Shown: positions 13,801-24,336, counted from the stretch's first letter. The stretch is 34,609 nt of DNA from Podila epigama (GCA_015679605.1 JAAAVE010000023.1:7108-41716); one strand, 5' to 3'. The notes: generated by a model from the letters alone, not told the origin. A program made the numbers and translations.

Positions 13801-16521
13801 ACGACGAACGACATGAATGGAGGGAACGCTCGATTGTCGCTCGATGTCACTGCGGAAGGAGCTTCAGAAGCAGCGAGTTCAGGAACAGGGATTGCAGCGG
13901 TGTTAGGGAGCTCGGGTATGGTCCCACGGGCGTTGCCATCGTCGACATCGCTCATCAGGATTTTGCCGCCTCCTATCACGGTGCAAGTCATTGACATCCC
14001 ACCGGCGCCTTCACATTCTTCATCGCTTTCTGGATTCTCGAAACGGAGGAAACATCTCATCATTATTTCTGTGCCCGAGGCAGAATCCACTGTCTCCCAT
14101 GTCCAAGCACAGCAGCAAGCACAGCAGCAAGCACAGCAGCAAGCACAGCAGCAAGCAGCCGCTGCCTCTGCTAGCGCCTATTCTAACGTAAGCTCAGCGT
14201 CCATGTCACCAAGTGTAGGTGTTATCCGATCGACGGGGGCTGCCAAGCCTGTTGTGACCACGAACCAGGCCACAGGCTCTACATCGGCCATGTTTGCGTC
14301 TGATGGGATCCTGGGTCGACAAGGCGACCTTGCCCATCACCATCGTCCTAATTCATCTCTACTGGATATGGAGGCTAATTCAGGAACCTATCGAAACAAT
14401 GTGTCCATGTCTGATCGGTCCACCTCGACAGTGGCAGCAACCTCGTCGCCTACATTGTCCTCATTGTCTTCCAACAAGATGAGCACATCGATTTCGGAGC
14501 CGACTTTGAAGCCTTCGCTTCACCCATCGCCATTAATACCGACGTCCTCCTCCTCAGCATCGTTATCATCACCACCCACGACAAGTACGCCAGCGAAGAG
14601 TATAGTGGCCGAAACGCGGATGTTTCAGTTTAGTGTCAAGGTGGATCGTTTGGAGCACAAGGATTTGGACCACTCTGTGAAAGATGCTTCTTCTTCAGGG
14701 AAAGAATCGAGTAAAGAGTGGATGGGTAAAGTGATGGTGGATGGTCTTGAAGTGGAAGTACTTTCGGACTGGTCAAGGCAGGAACTTGGTTTTATGGATG
14801 GAGTGGCGGAGGAAGAGGAAGGAGAAGGGCTTACATCGTCAACAGATGGGCCTAGGAGTCAAGGTGATCATGGAGAAGGACATGATCATTTGAATAGCCA
14901 CGGTAACACGAATGGTAGGCGGGTTGCTGCTGCTGCTGCTGCTGGCACATCTGATGGTCAAGAAGACGAACAGATGACGAGCTCAAGGACAGTCTCTCGA
15001 AGGAGAAAGAAATCTAGTCAACCATTATCAGAAGACCGTCATGAGCATGAGAATGAACAATCATTGGAAGGCGGGCAACACAAGGATACTAGAGACAAAG
15101 AACAAGGAAACGAAATAGCGGAGCAAGTTGGAAATGGTACAAACGAGGATGCCACGACGATCTTGCGCAAAGCTGATTCTGTAAAGGAACAAAAGACAAA
15201 TGTCCGTCCTTCGAGTTCCATGATGGGACTGTCCAACTTTTTGATGAACGTTGGACTTTTGAGTGGGTCGAAGGACTCTAGAGGCGGTGGTGAAAGAGAT
15301 GGCAACGATGTGAGGAATGATAGAGTGTATGAGCACGAGGTTGAGGAGGACGACGATCAAGACCAGGATGACGACCGAACCATTCGTGCGAGTAAAAGCA
15401 CAAGTCGAAGTGGTCTCGGTAGTGTACTCAACGGCAAGAGTGTGAAGGGGTCGTCGTCGTTGTTGTCGAGTCGGGGACGATCAAGACGGGACGAGACTCT
15501 GGGTCATGATTTGGACCTGGAGAGTTTGCACGGATCGATTGTGTTTCGCAACCGGAGGCGAGGTGGTGATGAGATCGACTCGACAAGTGCTAGTGATAGG
15601 AGTAGGAGTAGGAGCAAGAGCAAGAGGAGGAGCAGGAGTCGGAGTAGGAGATGGTCTCTGGATAGTGAAAATGCGAATGCTCATTCGACGCATGGTGATG
15701 ATTCCAACAGAAACGGGACATTGCGACAAAGAAGGGGCATGCGTAGCAGCAGCGTCGGCAGGGGTACCAGTGCGGAGGTGATGGACAGAGAAGGGCGTTC
15801 ACAACAACGGGGACGAAGAGGACACAAAGAGCATGAATCGGACCGAGATTCATATTCTGACCGTGTACATGGACATGGACAAGGACAAGGACAAGGGTCA
15901 CGACGGCATCATCAGGGTAGCCACCGGTCTTCACGACATTATCATCAACAAGGGTCTGAGCGGCGAACACTCCATGGGTCTACAAACGGAGCGGACCATC
16001 CTCGATTCCGGGGTAGCCAGCTGTACGCGTATTCATTCCGGAACCTGTTCTGGTCAAGTGTTCTTTGCTTCGTGCTTGGTCTCTTTTTGAGAATCTATGT
16101 CATTGGACCATCGTTCCTATCGTCGTCATCCAGGTCATCATCGGGAACGTCGACTTATTTTTACTACTATAGAACAGTAGCTCGTCCTCCATTCCCAGGC
16201 TCAACCTCATCATCATCGTCATCAAAGTCGTCATCTCAGCCCATGGAAAGGAATTCGGGTGACTACCAGCATCAGCCTAACCAAGGTCGGATAGCAGATA
16301 TAGTTCCCGAGTATGGTTCGTTGGGAGAATCGAGTGCTCGTCATCAAGGAATCCGAGAGCTCTTTGCCATTCGGAAAGTCATGGGATGGGATATTGTCCT
16401 ACTAGCCTATCCGTCGCAAGAGCAACCCACCAGCTCTTCGTCGTCTTCATCTTCGTCGTCTTCGTCGTCGTCATCTTCATCGTCGTCTGATTTTAATGAC
16501 AAGAGTTTCAAGGGACCATGA
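7892..16521 (+). CDS. Triple START-domain lipid-binding protein with C-terminal membrane anchor, 2,466 aa
   Basis: Ten exons: 7892-7911, 8081-8193, 8337-8639, 8775-8868, 8991-10567, 10653-10746, 10842-12163, 12343-12442, 12596-13062 and 13211-16521. Every junction is GT-AG and in phase. Three START-like domains lie at about residues 90-340, 645-866 and 1105-1355. The diagnostic pieces repeat: ARKIWD then WPASPRD in the first, ARKIWD then WPTSPKD in the second, and RPKLDD then LPLPARD in the third. START domains form a helix-grip pocket for sterols or phospholipids. The long last exon is Ser-rich and disordered, has an Arg/Ser stretch near 2157-2178, and carries one hydrophobic segment near 2305-2330 (WSSVLCFVLGLFLRIYVIG) that should anchor it in a membrane. 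This suggests lipid transfer or sensing at a membrane surface. START family membership is well supported; ligand and location are inference. Confidence 0.85.
11278..11322 (+). repeat. CAA/CAG polyglutamine tract in START gene
   Basis: Fifteen codons, all Gln except one His, mixing CAA and CAG, just after the second START domain. The tract sits in an interdomain linker and is expected to vary in length between strains. Confidence 0.9.
14104..14151 (+). repeat. 12-bp tandem repeat encoding Gln-Ala-Gln-Gln, four copies
   Basis: Four exact copies of CAAGCACAGCAG followed by a partial unit. They encode a (QAQQ)n linker in the disordered C-terminal exon of the START protein. Exact identity between units points to recent slippage expansion. 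Confidence 0.92.
15592..15657 (+). repeat. Arg/Ser dipeptide-rich segment in START gene
   Basis: AGT/AGG/AGC codons encode alternating Ser, Arg and Lys (core SRSRSKSKRRSRSRSRRWS). The segment resembles RS-type low-complexity sequence and lies about 130 residues before the membrane span. It is probably a phosphorylatable basic linker; a splicing role is not implied. Confidence 0.8.
16432..16488 (+). repeat. Polyserine tract at the C-terminus of the START protein
   Basis: Nineteen consecutive Ser codons (AGC, then TCT/TCG/TCA), eleven codons before the stop. Mixed codons suggest the Ser run is tolerated or maintained at protein level rather than being a pure new microsatellite. Confidence 0.9.
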
Positions 16522-16684
16522 GACTGAGGAGGAAGGTGGTGATTACGAGATCATGGTTTATTGTTCTCTTTGCAATAAAAAATGAAAAAGAAAGAAAGAA
16601 AGAAAAGAAAAGAAAAACGCAAAACAATACAAAAAAAATAAAATCAATATGTACAATATACAAATTCAACTTCAACTTCATAGT
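16522..16684. terminator. Convergent 3' region between the START and CNB-F-box-LRR genes
   Basis: These 163 bases separate two stop codons that face each other. An AATAAA hexamer on the plus strand lies about 55 bases after the START stop (16574-16580), followed by AAAG repeats. The rest is A-rich. Both 3'UTRs and polyadenylation sites must fit here or overlap the opposing gene. Confidence 0.5.
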
Positions 16685-19600
16685 TCACACAATGATCTCC
16701 AGACCAGGACGCTGTTGGGCCAAAGCCCATTCTTTTCCACGCTTGAGGGCATTCATTTTGCGGCTCAGGTCAGTGGAGTTTGCGCTTTTGGGTTGAGCAA
16801 GACATCCCGAGGCGCGTGGGTTATTGGCGTTGGTATGAGCAGCTGTGCCCTGAGGGGAGGCGAGGGTGAGCGTCTGATCATCGCTTGCAGCAGCTGTGGC
16901 AAGAGGATCGATATCCATGTTGGTGAGTGCTTCACCCTGTGGAGAAGCCATGGCCACATCCACCACAGGATCTGGTAAATCTTGAAGAGTAGGCACAACT
17001 TGCGGCGGTAATGTGAATCCAGACTGCTCCAATTGCAGCATACGTTGTCGCTCCTCTTCCTCTTGTTGTGCTCTTTCTTCATCCTCAAGCAACGTGGCGG
17101 TGCCGATACCTGAACAACTGCTGATATTTAGCTTCCGAAGCTGTTTACAGCCTACTAGGATCTCACGGACGCCTAGTTCCGTGACACGAACACATCCACG
17201 AATCTCTAACTCTTGCAATGGAGACTCTTGTGTGGTCGTCACAACTTGCGCCTGATCACTGCCAGCATCACCAGACGTGGCAGCGTGAGGACCTTGGTCG
17301 ACGAGAGTATCACCTTCCATGCTGTCGTCTTCTTCAACACTCTTTGGTCCTTGTGCAAGACGGTAAAGACTCGCGTCTGACACGGCCGAACCACAAAACG
17401 AAAGATCCATCTTTCTCAATAGCCTACAATGGTCAGAAATGGCTTCAATAGAAACGTCCGTCAAGGCACAACAGAACGAGAGGGAGATAATCTCGAGTTG
17501 GGGCACATGTGGTGCCAGAGACACGATGGCTGCATCGGTCAAGAATGTACAATCGGACAATACAAGCTCCTTGAGATTCGGAAAACGCGCTTCAATCAGA
17601 TCCGAGTCCTCATCGCTCGATAACCGTTGACTGATACTGTCCAGAGCAATAAACGCCTCGGGCGGGACAGTCGTGCATCGTTGTAAATTGAGTGACTCGA
17701 GCTGCTGAGAGCCAAATTCAGCCAAGTGCAAGAACCCCTTGTCCGTCACGTTTTTACAATAGGAGAGATTCAGTCTGGCCAACTGAGGACAACCCTTGTC
17801 TGCTTCTTGGACAGGTAAAGTTGTTGGACCTGAAGTAAGTTGCTGAGCAGATGGTACCGCCTCTTGCTCAGTGCTTTCCTCACTCTCGGCCGACGAGAGG
17901 TGTTCCATGAGCTCCTGTGTGGCCTGGACATCTTCTTCAATCGTTGTCGGTTGTGAAGAAGAGGAAGATGATGATGATGGCGGCAACGCGGATGTGGTGG
18001 CCAATTTGGGGAACAGGCCAAAGATTGTGGCGTCGCCCAGCTTTCTGCAATTCGAAAAGTCGACCGACCGCAATTGATGACAGTACTCTCCAAGCATTCT
18101 GAATCCTGCATCTGTGACATTCCAGCAACTATGTAGATCAAGCACTCTGACAGAGGGCACGTTGATCGCCAAGGTTGCCAATCCCTTGTCCGAAATGGAG
18201 AAGCAATCCCGGAGAGATACAAAAGTAGTCCGGGTCTTATTGCGGCTCAAGACTGTGTTGCACAGTTCTTCCAAAACAGCATCACTCACAGTTTTCTTAT
18301 AAGGCCCCAGGTCTACCACTTGGAGAATGGAGTCGTGTTCCAAGATAAGCTTGTTCCAAGCTTTGCAGACCTGCCTGACCTTCAAGAGCACGTCTAATGG
18401 TAGACAGCCAAGAATATAAGCGACGATTGGCTCATCCAAATCATTAAATGTTGTGGGTCCTGTTTTCTGTTTGATGGGCGCCATCGTCGTTGACGAGGCA
18501 AAGGACGAAAGGGTGGATTGGCGTTGTGATTGCATAAATGGATGCTCTGGCACTTGAACATCGCTGTTATTGATTGTAGCAGCCGAGATTGATTCAGACA
18601 TGCCATAGGCGACTGCTGGCAAGTGTGTGGATGAATCGACCGTCGATTTTTGTTCGGCTGCAGCAGCGAGTTTCATGAGATCCTGCTGTGTCCAGACAGC
18701 GACACTGGCTCTCCTCCGTTTTGGATTGCTCTCTTGAAGCCCACGGATGGTCGGGTTACGACTCGTTGGAGGCTCATGTGCGGTGCTATGGTCGTTGTTA
18801 AAGGTGTTGTTGAAGTTGTTGATATTGTCATTCACCATCTCCTTGTCTATGCCTTGCTCGAAAAAGGACTGAGGAGCAGCAGAGGTAGAGGTTGCCATAG
18901 GCATGTCCAATGGTGAAGAGTCGCTCGAAAATGGATGCGTACTTTTGGACTCAAGCACTGTTGCGTCCAATGGTGAGCCAGTCTCTTGAGTGAGCCATGA
19001 TGGTGGCGATGCAGTCTGGACTGTACCTATCCGATGTCCTGAAGGAAGCTCACCATTGAATGTCAACGGGAGAACACTCACGGCTGTGTGGTTTTTGAAT
19101 GGTGAGTGAGTGGATGTTTAGTTGGAGGTTACATAAAAGAAAAAGAAAAGAGAGAGAAAGAGATGTCAGGTGACGTGTGTAGCAAGGACATGACGCGAAA
19201 AGAGTGTCGAGTCAAAGTGAGTTTTGTTTCGTGATACTCCATTTGGCCCCCATTGGGTATGAATGAATGGTATGGAGGGAGAGTGACATCGTACTAATGC
19301 TAATGAGAACATTGTACAGGACACAAAAGGAGAAAGTATTACTTACAAGCTGGGTGACCGGCCTCGATCGGGTGAAGATTCTCAAGCGAAGTTGACAGTC
19401 GTCGAGAGAGAGCTCCTGGATGAGTATGACGATGTCCTCCTGTGAATCCAAAGCTAGGACTACTGGCGAAATCTGTACTCCTCCTTTGAGGACCTTCCGT
19501 CATAGGCTGTTGACTATCACCAGACTCGATGGACCATGGCGCAATAGGTACCCCATCAAGATATGTAGTTCTGTTGTCGTTACTGCTACTGGTGTTGTTG

Positions 19601-21322
19601 GTGGTGAATGTGCTGGTGTTGGCACTGACATCGAGTGACATGGGTTCATCTGTGAGACCACTGTTGTTGCTGTTGAGCCAGTTCTGATAGAGGCGATGTC
19701 CTTCAGAGGTAATGGTCTCAGCTGCACCGGGCACTGCTTTGAAGACTGCCTGCAGATTGTCCTTGGTAAGCACAAAGACCTCGACCTCAGAAACCGCCTT
19801 TACGTTAGCAATCCGGGGCACATCCAAGATGACTGCAATCTCGCCAAAGAACTGGCCGTCATGGAACCGCGCCAGGACCCGAAGGTTGTCATCTGACAGA
19901 ACCTCAACAACTCCAGAAGCAATAAAAAACATTTCATGTCCAATTTCTCCTCGGCGAACAATCGTCTGACCCAAGTTGTACTTGCGTGGCTCGACATTGA
20001 GAGACAACAAGTGAATCACTTCTGACGAGCAATTTTGGAACAAGGAGACCTAATTATTATTAAAGATTAACGTACGAGTCATGTACATGTGAAAAGTGTG
20101 AGGATGGAACCACAACGAGAGCGAGCATGCATGCAGAGGGAGTACAAATAAAAAAAGGAGGGAAGGGGACATGAACAATGCGCATGCAGCAAAAACCAAT
20201 GAATGGTACACTGCTGCCCGAAAAGCATTCAAAATAAAGGGGGGATAAACCCACTCACTCTACCTTGCGAATGGCATTGTGGACGTCGCTTTTAACAAAG
20301 TTCTCAGAGATGGGGTCGTCACGTAATTGATCCGGGCCACGGGAGCCCCCGTCCAAGGTACAACGCGCCGAAATGGATTGACGTCGCTTGAGGTACATCT
20401 GGTAACGCTCCTGGGTCTGGTAGCCGATGGCTTTGGCCATCTCGGGCGACTGCTCCATAGCCTTGACTAGGTCCTCGCCCGAGAGGATTGCGATAGTACA
20501 CCGGTTCTTGGCCAACACGTCCATGGACCGGGGCACTCGGTAGAGGACACCGACATCGCCAAAAAAGTTGTTCTCTTTGATCTCATAATATGTTGCCTCG
20601 TTGTCGTGTGAGACTACCTTGACAGTCCCGCGAAGGACATAGAACATGGCGCTCGACTGTTCAGAGCGCCGGATGATGTGATCTTGTGGGTGGTAATGCC
20701 GAATGTGCATCCTGGATGCGAGAAGCTCTATTCCTGAAGGGGTACAATCACGAAAGAGTGGATGCTCTGCGAGTGAGAGCGAAAGCTTGGGTGGGAGTGA
20801 CGAAGCAGGTGAACGCTGTGTGGGTGAAGTCGGCGGTGACGAAAAATTGACAGAGACAGGCGGTATGACGTGATGGGGTCCACCTCTTTTTCCTTCTTCG
20901 TCTTCTTCTTGTAGTCTCCCTGGTCCTTCTGATCCAAATGTTGATGCTGTTGCTCCTTGTTGATACCGGTGAGGGTGTGGGTTTTGCTCGTGGAGAGGAA
21001 AGAGGACAGAAGACTGGATGGAGGATCGTCTGAATGAGTTTCGGCGGTGTGCCTTCACAGGCGACTCGGGAGGTGTTCGAAGTGGAGGAGGGTTGGGTAC
21101 AGCGGGTGCTGAAGGAGGAGCGAATGGGAAGGTGGATGAGTATTTGGGGGTGGCTGAAGTATCGAGTGGCGAGAACTTTGGTGGAGGCGGAGCAGGAGAT
21201 GAGGGTCGACTGTTGTCAAAGGTGTTTGTGAAGTCGACTGGGTAGTCCGAGTTGGAGGATTGGATGTTTGTATCGACTGTAGCCTTGGGCAAGGAAGACG
21301 ATGGGGATGTTGGCCACAACAT
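16685..21322 (-). CDS. Cyclic-nucleotide-binding (x2) - F-box - LRR fusion protein, 1,386 aa
   Basis: Three exons: 21322-20264, 20049-19347 and 19083-16685. Junctions are phase 0 and phase 1 and use AAG|GTAGAG, T|GTAAGT and CAG acceptors. The LRR-encoding frame cannot stand alone: it has a TAA upstream and no ATG until 18904, while the CNB exon ends in a good donor and the acceptor at 19085-19084 restores phase. Domains: disordered Pro/Ser-rich N-terminus; CNB-A (about 185-310; cassette FFGDVGVLYRVPRSMDV with Asp256 in place of the usual Glu, Arg265 kept); CNB-B (about 355-480; FFGEIAVILDVPRIANV with Glu423 and Arg432 kept); F-box (about 799-840, LPLDVLLKVRQVCKAWNKLI); and AMN1-type LRRs (about 853-1240, for example VRVLDLHSCWNVTDAGF). 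By family knowledge the F-box would dock on Skp1 and the LRRs would bind substrate. Cyclic-nucleotide control of ubiquitination is inference. Confidence 0.85.
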
Positions 21323-21364
21323 TAAAGCGACACGTTTTGTGTTGCGAAGTGACTTTTTCTTATT

Positions 21365-21449
21365 GTTAGTGTTAGTGTTAGTGGTGGAGTTGGTGGTAGT
21401 GGTGGTGGTGGTGGTGTTGGTCTTGGTGGTGGTGTTGGTGTTGGTGTTG
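21365..21449 (-). repeat. ACC/AAC trinucleotide tract upstream of the CNB gene start
   Basis: An imperfect GGT/GTT run on the plus strand, read as ACC/AAC on the gene strand. It is open in frame with the start at 21322 and would encode Thr/Asn, but no ATG lies between the in-frame TGA at 21499-21497 and 21322. It is probably 5'UTR, or part of an exon joined from further upstream. Confidence 0.75.
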
Positions 21450-22300
21450 TCACTCTTCTTTTCCTGTTTAATGTTCTCTACTGAAGATTGAACACTTCAC
21501 TTCTTCTTCTTTACTTGAGATGGGTGCTGCCACAAAGGTTGTTCTTAAAAAGGAAAAGAGTGGCGACAGATGGATGTGGAGAAGAGAAGAAGAAGAAGAA
21601 GAAAAAAGAATAAAAAGTAAAGAAAAAAAGGCTTAGCTGTCACCCAGGGCCATGCAACAGAAGGAGTGCATCATTTGCATGAGGCTTCTTTTACCTTTGT
21701 CAAGATAAAACATGTATAGTGTCAATGTGTCAATGTGTCAATGGGTAGTCTGGGGTCTGGGGTTTGGGGTTGGTCGCGTGAGAACCAAAGCACCAAGCAC
21801 GAACAGATAAAAATAAATTGTGTCAGAGTATCATCAGTGCTTTTGATAGGTTGGAGTCGCGCGAGAACAACAGCGCGAACAAAGATAGTTTTTTGGTGGA
21901 GAGAGAGAGATGTTAATGTGAATGTGAATGATGAATGTTAAATGAGAATGTGAATGTTGAGTGTTGAATGAGGATAAAAAAAAAAAAAAAAAAAAAACAA
22001 GGCCAAAAAAAAAAAAGAACTAGGCCTAAAAGAACAAAAGACCAACGAACAAAGACCAAAGACCAAGAAAATCTTTTTTTTTTCAACGGTTTCCCAACCC
22101 AAAAAAAAAAAAAATGTTTCCTTCAATCTCATCAGCGCAAACAAATTTTTGCATGAATCAATCAAAAAACTTTATTTCAGTCACGTTGGGAGCACAAGCC
22201 ACAAATCGCCTACATGGCATGGCCTACCCATTCCAAGGAATGAATCAGGTTTCTACAACTTTCTTTCCTTTTCAGAAAGACCTTTTCTGTCTTATTTTTT
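21450..22300. other. Noncoding spacer with short simple repeats
   Basis: No convincing gene. It contains the upstream region of the CNB-F-box-LRR gene, a threefold 8-bp repeat GTCAATGT (21721-21744), degenerate GTGAAT/GAATGT units (21914-21970), and A-runs of 10 to 21 bases (21976-22112). Open frames across it are homopolymer translations. Confidence 0.6.
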
Positions 22301-22459
22301 TTTAGTGTCTCTCAGGCATGGAGAGTTCGTGTGCAAGTGACCGCAGTATTCATTCATTGCAAAGAAGGGCCACCATATATGTGAACATGTGAGCGTAGAC
22401 AAGGCTATGCAAGGATAAAACACCTCTGGACAACTACAACACATGTTGTGAGGCTTCAT
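22300..22459 (-). pseudogene. Degraded relative of the secreted cysteine-rich gene (copy A)
   Basis: An ATGAAG at 22459 is preceded by the pyrimidine-rich acceptor sequence TTTATTCTTTTCATTGCAG, which shares TTTATTCTTTTCATT with the leader of the copy at 25322. Downstream, GTTGTCCA.AGGT.TTTT matches the signal-peptide core of the intact gene. The frame runs only about 53 codons, is Cys-rich, and no longer encodes a hydrophobic signal peptide. A TAATAAATA sequence sits about 230 bases upstream (22685-22693), where the other copies have TATA boxes. I call it a remnant; a short functional gene is possible but less likely. Confidence 0.45.
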
Positions 22460-23035
22460 TCTATGGACTGCAATGAAAAGAATAAAAGAAAGTTGACGCC
22501 TTTTTGAGTATCATATCTTGACAAGAGACCAGGCTCATTTAGTTGATGACAATTTCGAGGCTTCAACAAAGGATGGAGCGAGGATAAGAAACTGTGGATT
22601 GTTGCACGTAGAAGAACAGAGGCAAGTATGAAAGATTAACAAAAGTGATGTGTGACGACAACATGAAAGAAAATGAACAAGGACTATTTATTAGAAAGCA
22701 CGAGATTCTACGCTTTTGCATACTAGGTGTTGTTCTTTTTTTTTTTTTTGAACAGGTTAGGTGTCCTTATATCTTTGATGCAACAAAGACAAGAATCCAT
22801 AGAGACGAAAATAGATAACTTGTTTTTCAAAACAGTCGAACTGGAAGAGAGAGACGGACCGTTTTGTGTTTCCCTTGGTCAATAACCGTCTCCATTAGGC
22901 GTAGAATACTGGATTTTTACATACACGCCAAAGGTAAGACTGGGATTGGTCATCTTTGGTGTACGTATGGAAAAGGATGGACGTGGGGAAAAAAAAACGG
23001 CTGCAGGAATAACAATAGTAGGAGCCAAAAAAAAA
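22460..23035. other. Noncoding stretch up to the assembly gap
   Basis: I see no gene here. It holds the presumed promoter remnant of copy A (TATA-like 22685-22693), a T-run (22737-22750), and A-rich sequence ending in an A9 run directly against the gap. The 3' end of the secreted cysteine-rich gene may lie in the gap or in this stretch. Confidence 0.5.
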
Positions 23036-23764
23036 NNNNNNNNNNNNNNNNNNNNNNNNNNNNNNNNNNNNNNNNNNNNNNNNNNNNNNNNNNNNNNNNN
23101 NNNNNNNNNNNNNNNNNNNNNNNNNNNNNNNNNNNNNNNNNNNNNNNNNNNNNNNNNNNNNNNNNNNNNNNNNNNNNNNNNNNNNNNNNNNNNNNNNNNN
23201 NNNNNNNNNNNNNNNNNNNNNNNNNNNNNNNNNNNNNNNNNNNNNNNNNNNNNNNNNNNNNNNNNNNNNNNNNNNNNNNNNNNNNNNNNNNNNNNNNNNN
23301 NNNNNNNNNNNNNNNNNNNNNNNNNNNNNNNNNNNNNNNNNNNNNNNNNNNNNNNNNNNNNNNNNNNNNNNNNNNNNNNNNNNNNNNNNNNNNNNNNNNN
23401 NNNNNNNNNNNNNNNNNNNNNNNNNNNNNNNNNNNNNNNNNNNNNNNNNNNNNNNNNNNNNNNNNNNNNNNNNNNNNNNNNNNNNNNNNNNNNNNNNNNN
23501 NNNNNNNNNNNNNNNNNNNNNNNNNNNNNNNNNNNNNNNNNNNNNNNNNNNNNNNNNNNNNNNNNNNNNNNNNNNNNNNNNNNNNNNNNNNNNNNNNNNN
23601 NNNNNNNNNNNNNNNNNNNNNNNNNNNNNNNNNNNNNNNNNNNNNNNNNNNNNNNNNNNNNNNNNNNNNNNNNNNNNNNNNNNNNNNNNNNNNNNNNNNN
23701 NNNNNNNNNNNNNNNNNNNNNNNNNNNNNNNNNNNNNNNNNNNNNNNNNNNNNNNNNNNNNNNN
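23036..23764. other. Assembly gap, 729 N
   Basis: A run of 729 undetermined bases, with an A homopolymer on the left and the coding sequence of the secreted cysteine-rich protein on the right. All long reading frames spanning 22864-24173 are artefacts of the N run. Confidence 0.99.
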
Positions 23765-24101
23765 TAAAGTTCCTACAAATGTGATCGAGACCATTGTTTT
23801 GATTGCACTCTGCATCGGAGAAGCACATGAACTCGGCGGAATCACATCGGTGGTTTAACAGACTAGTGCAGACATTACAATTAGCTAAGAACTTTCCTTG
23901 ACGTACTTGTAGCTCGCATTCTCTTTCAGCTTTTCCTAGGCAATTCGAGCAGTCTTGCAAATTCCCACGACAGTCCTTGTAAAGGATGGCTGCCTCAGCA
24001 GGGCACGAGAAAAGAGGATTATCGTCCCCAAAGACGGGAGCACTGTGCACTGCCAACAAGACCATGGACAACATGGACAGCAAGAACACGGGATGCTTCA
24101 T
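23765..24101 (-). CDS. Small secreted cysteine-rich protein, 3' part lost in gap
   Basis: The ATG at 24101 starts a typical signal peptide (MKHPVFLLSMLSMVLLAVHS, likely cleaved after Ser20-Ala21). The mature part visible before the gap runs to residue 112 and has 11 Cys at 33, 44, 51, 54, 62, 75, 78, 86, 93, 99 and 109. The motif C-x2-C-x7-C occurs twice exactly 24 residues apart (51/54/62 and 75/78/86), suggesting an internal duplication. I do not recognise the family. An even, disulfide-ready Cys pattern and secretion fit a fungal small secreted or effector-like protein, but activity cannot be inferred. A 5'UTR intron is likely (24202-24111: GTACGT donor, TTTATTACAG acceptor) and a TATA box lies about 240 bases upstream. 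An upstream in-frame ATG at 24173 falls inside that intron, so I prefer 24101. Confidence 0.75.
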
Positions 24102-24336
24102 GTTTACAGACTGTAATAAATTTGGTGACAAGAAAAGGAGAGGGTTAGTATTATTAACAACACTTGTCATCAAGATAGGACTTTTCTCATGAGTGAACGT
24201 ACATTGACAAGAAAATTGAGTTTTGGATATGACGATGGTGCTTCAAGCTGGACCAAAAGATGGATGTCAGGATAGGGATTGAAGATGGGGAGACGATAAT
24301 GAAAGAAAGGGTAAAAAACAAGGTGATGTAGGCACG

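Noticed and set aside
16685-19081. Free-standing F-box/LRR gene starting with GTG at 19081
   Set aside because: No in-frame ATG until 18904; the region has a phase-matched acceptor joining it to the upstream CNB exon.
22864-24173. Long frames of 270-400 codons across the N run
   Set aside because: They exist only because undetermined bases contain no stop codons.
24101-24173. Upstream ATG extension of the secreted cysteine-rich protein
   Set aside because: Would place a non-hydrophobic leader before a textbook signal peptide and falls inside the likely 5'UTR intron.
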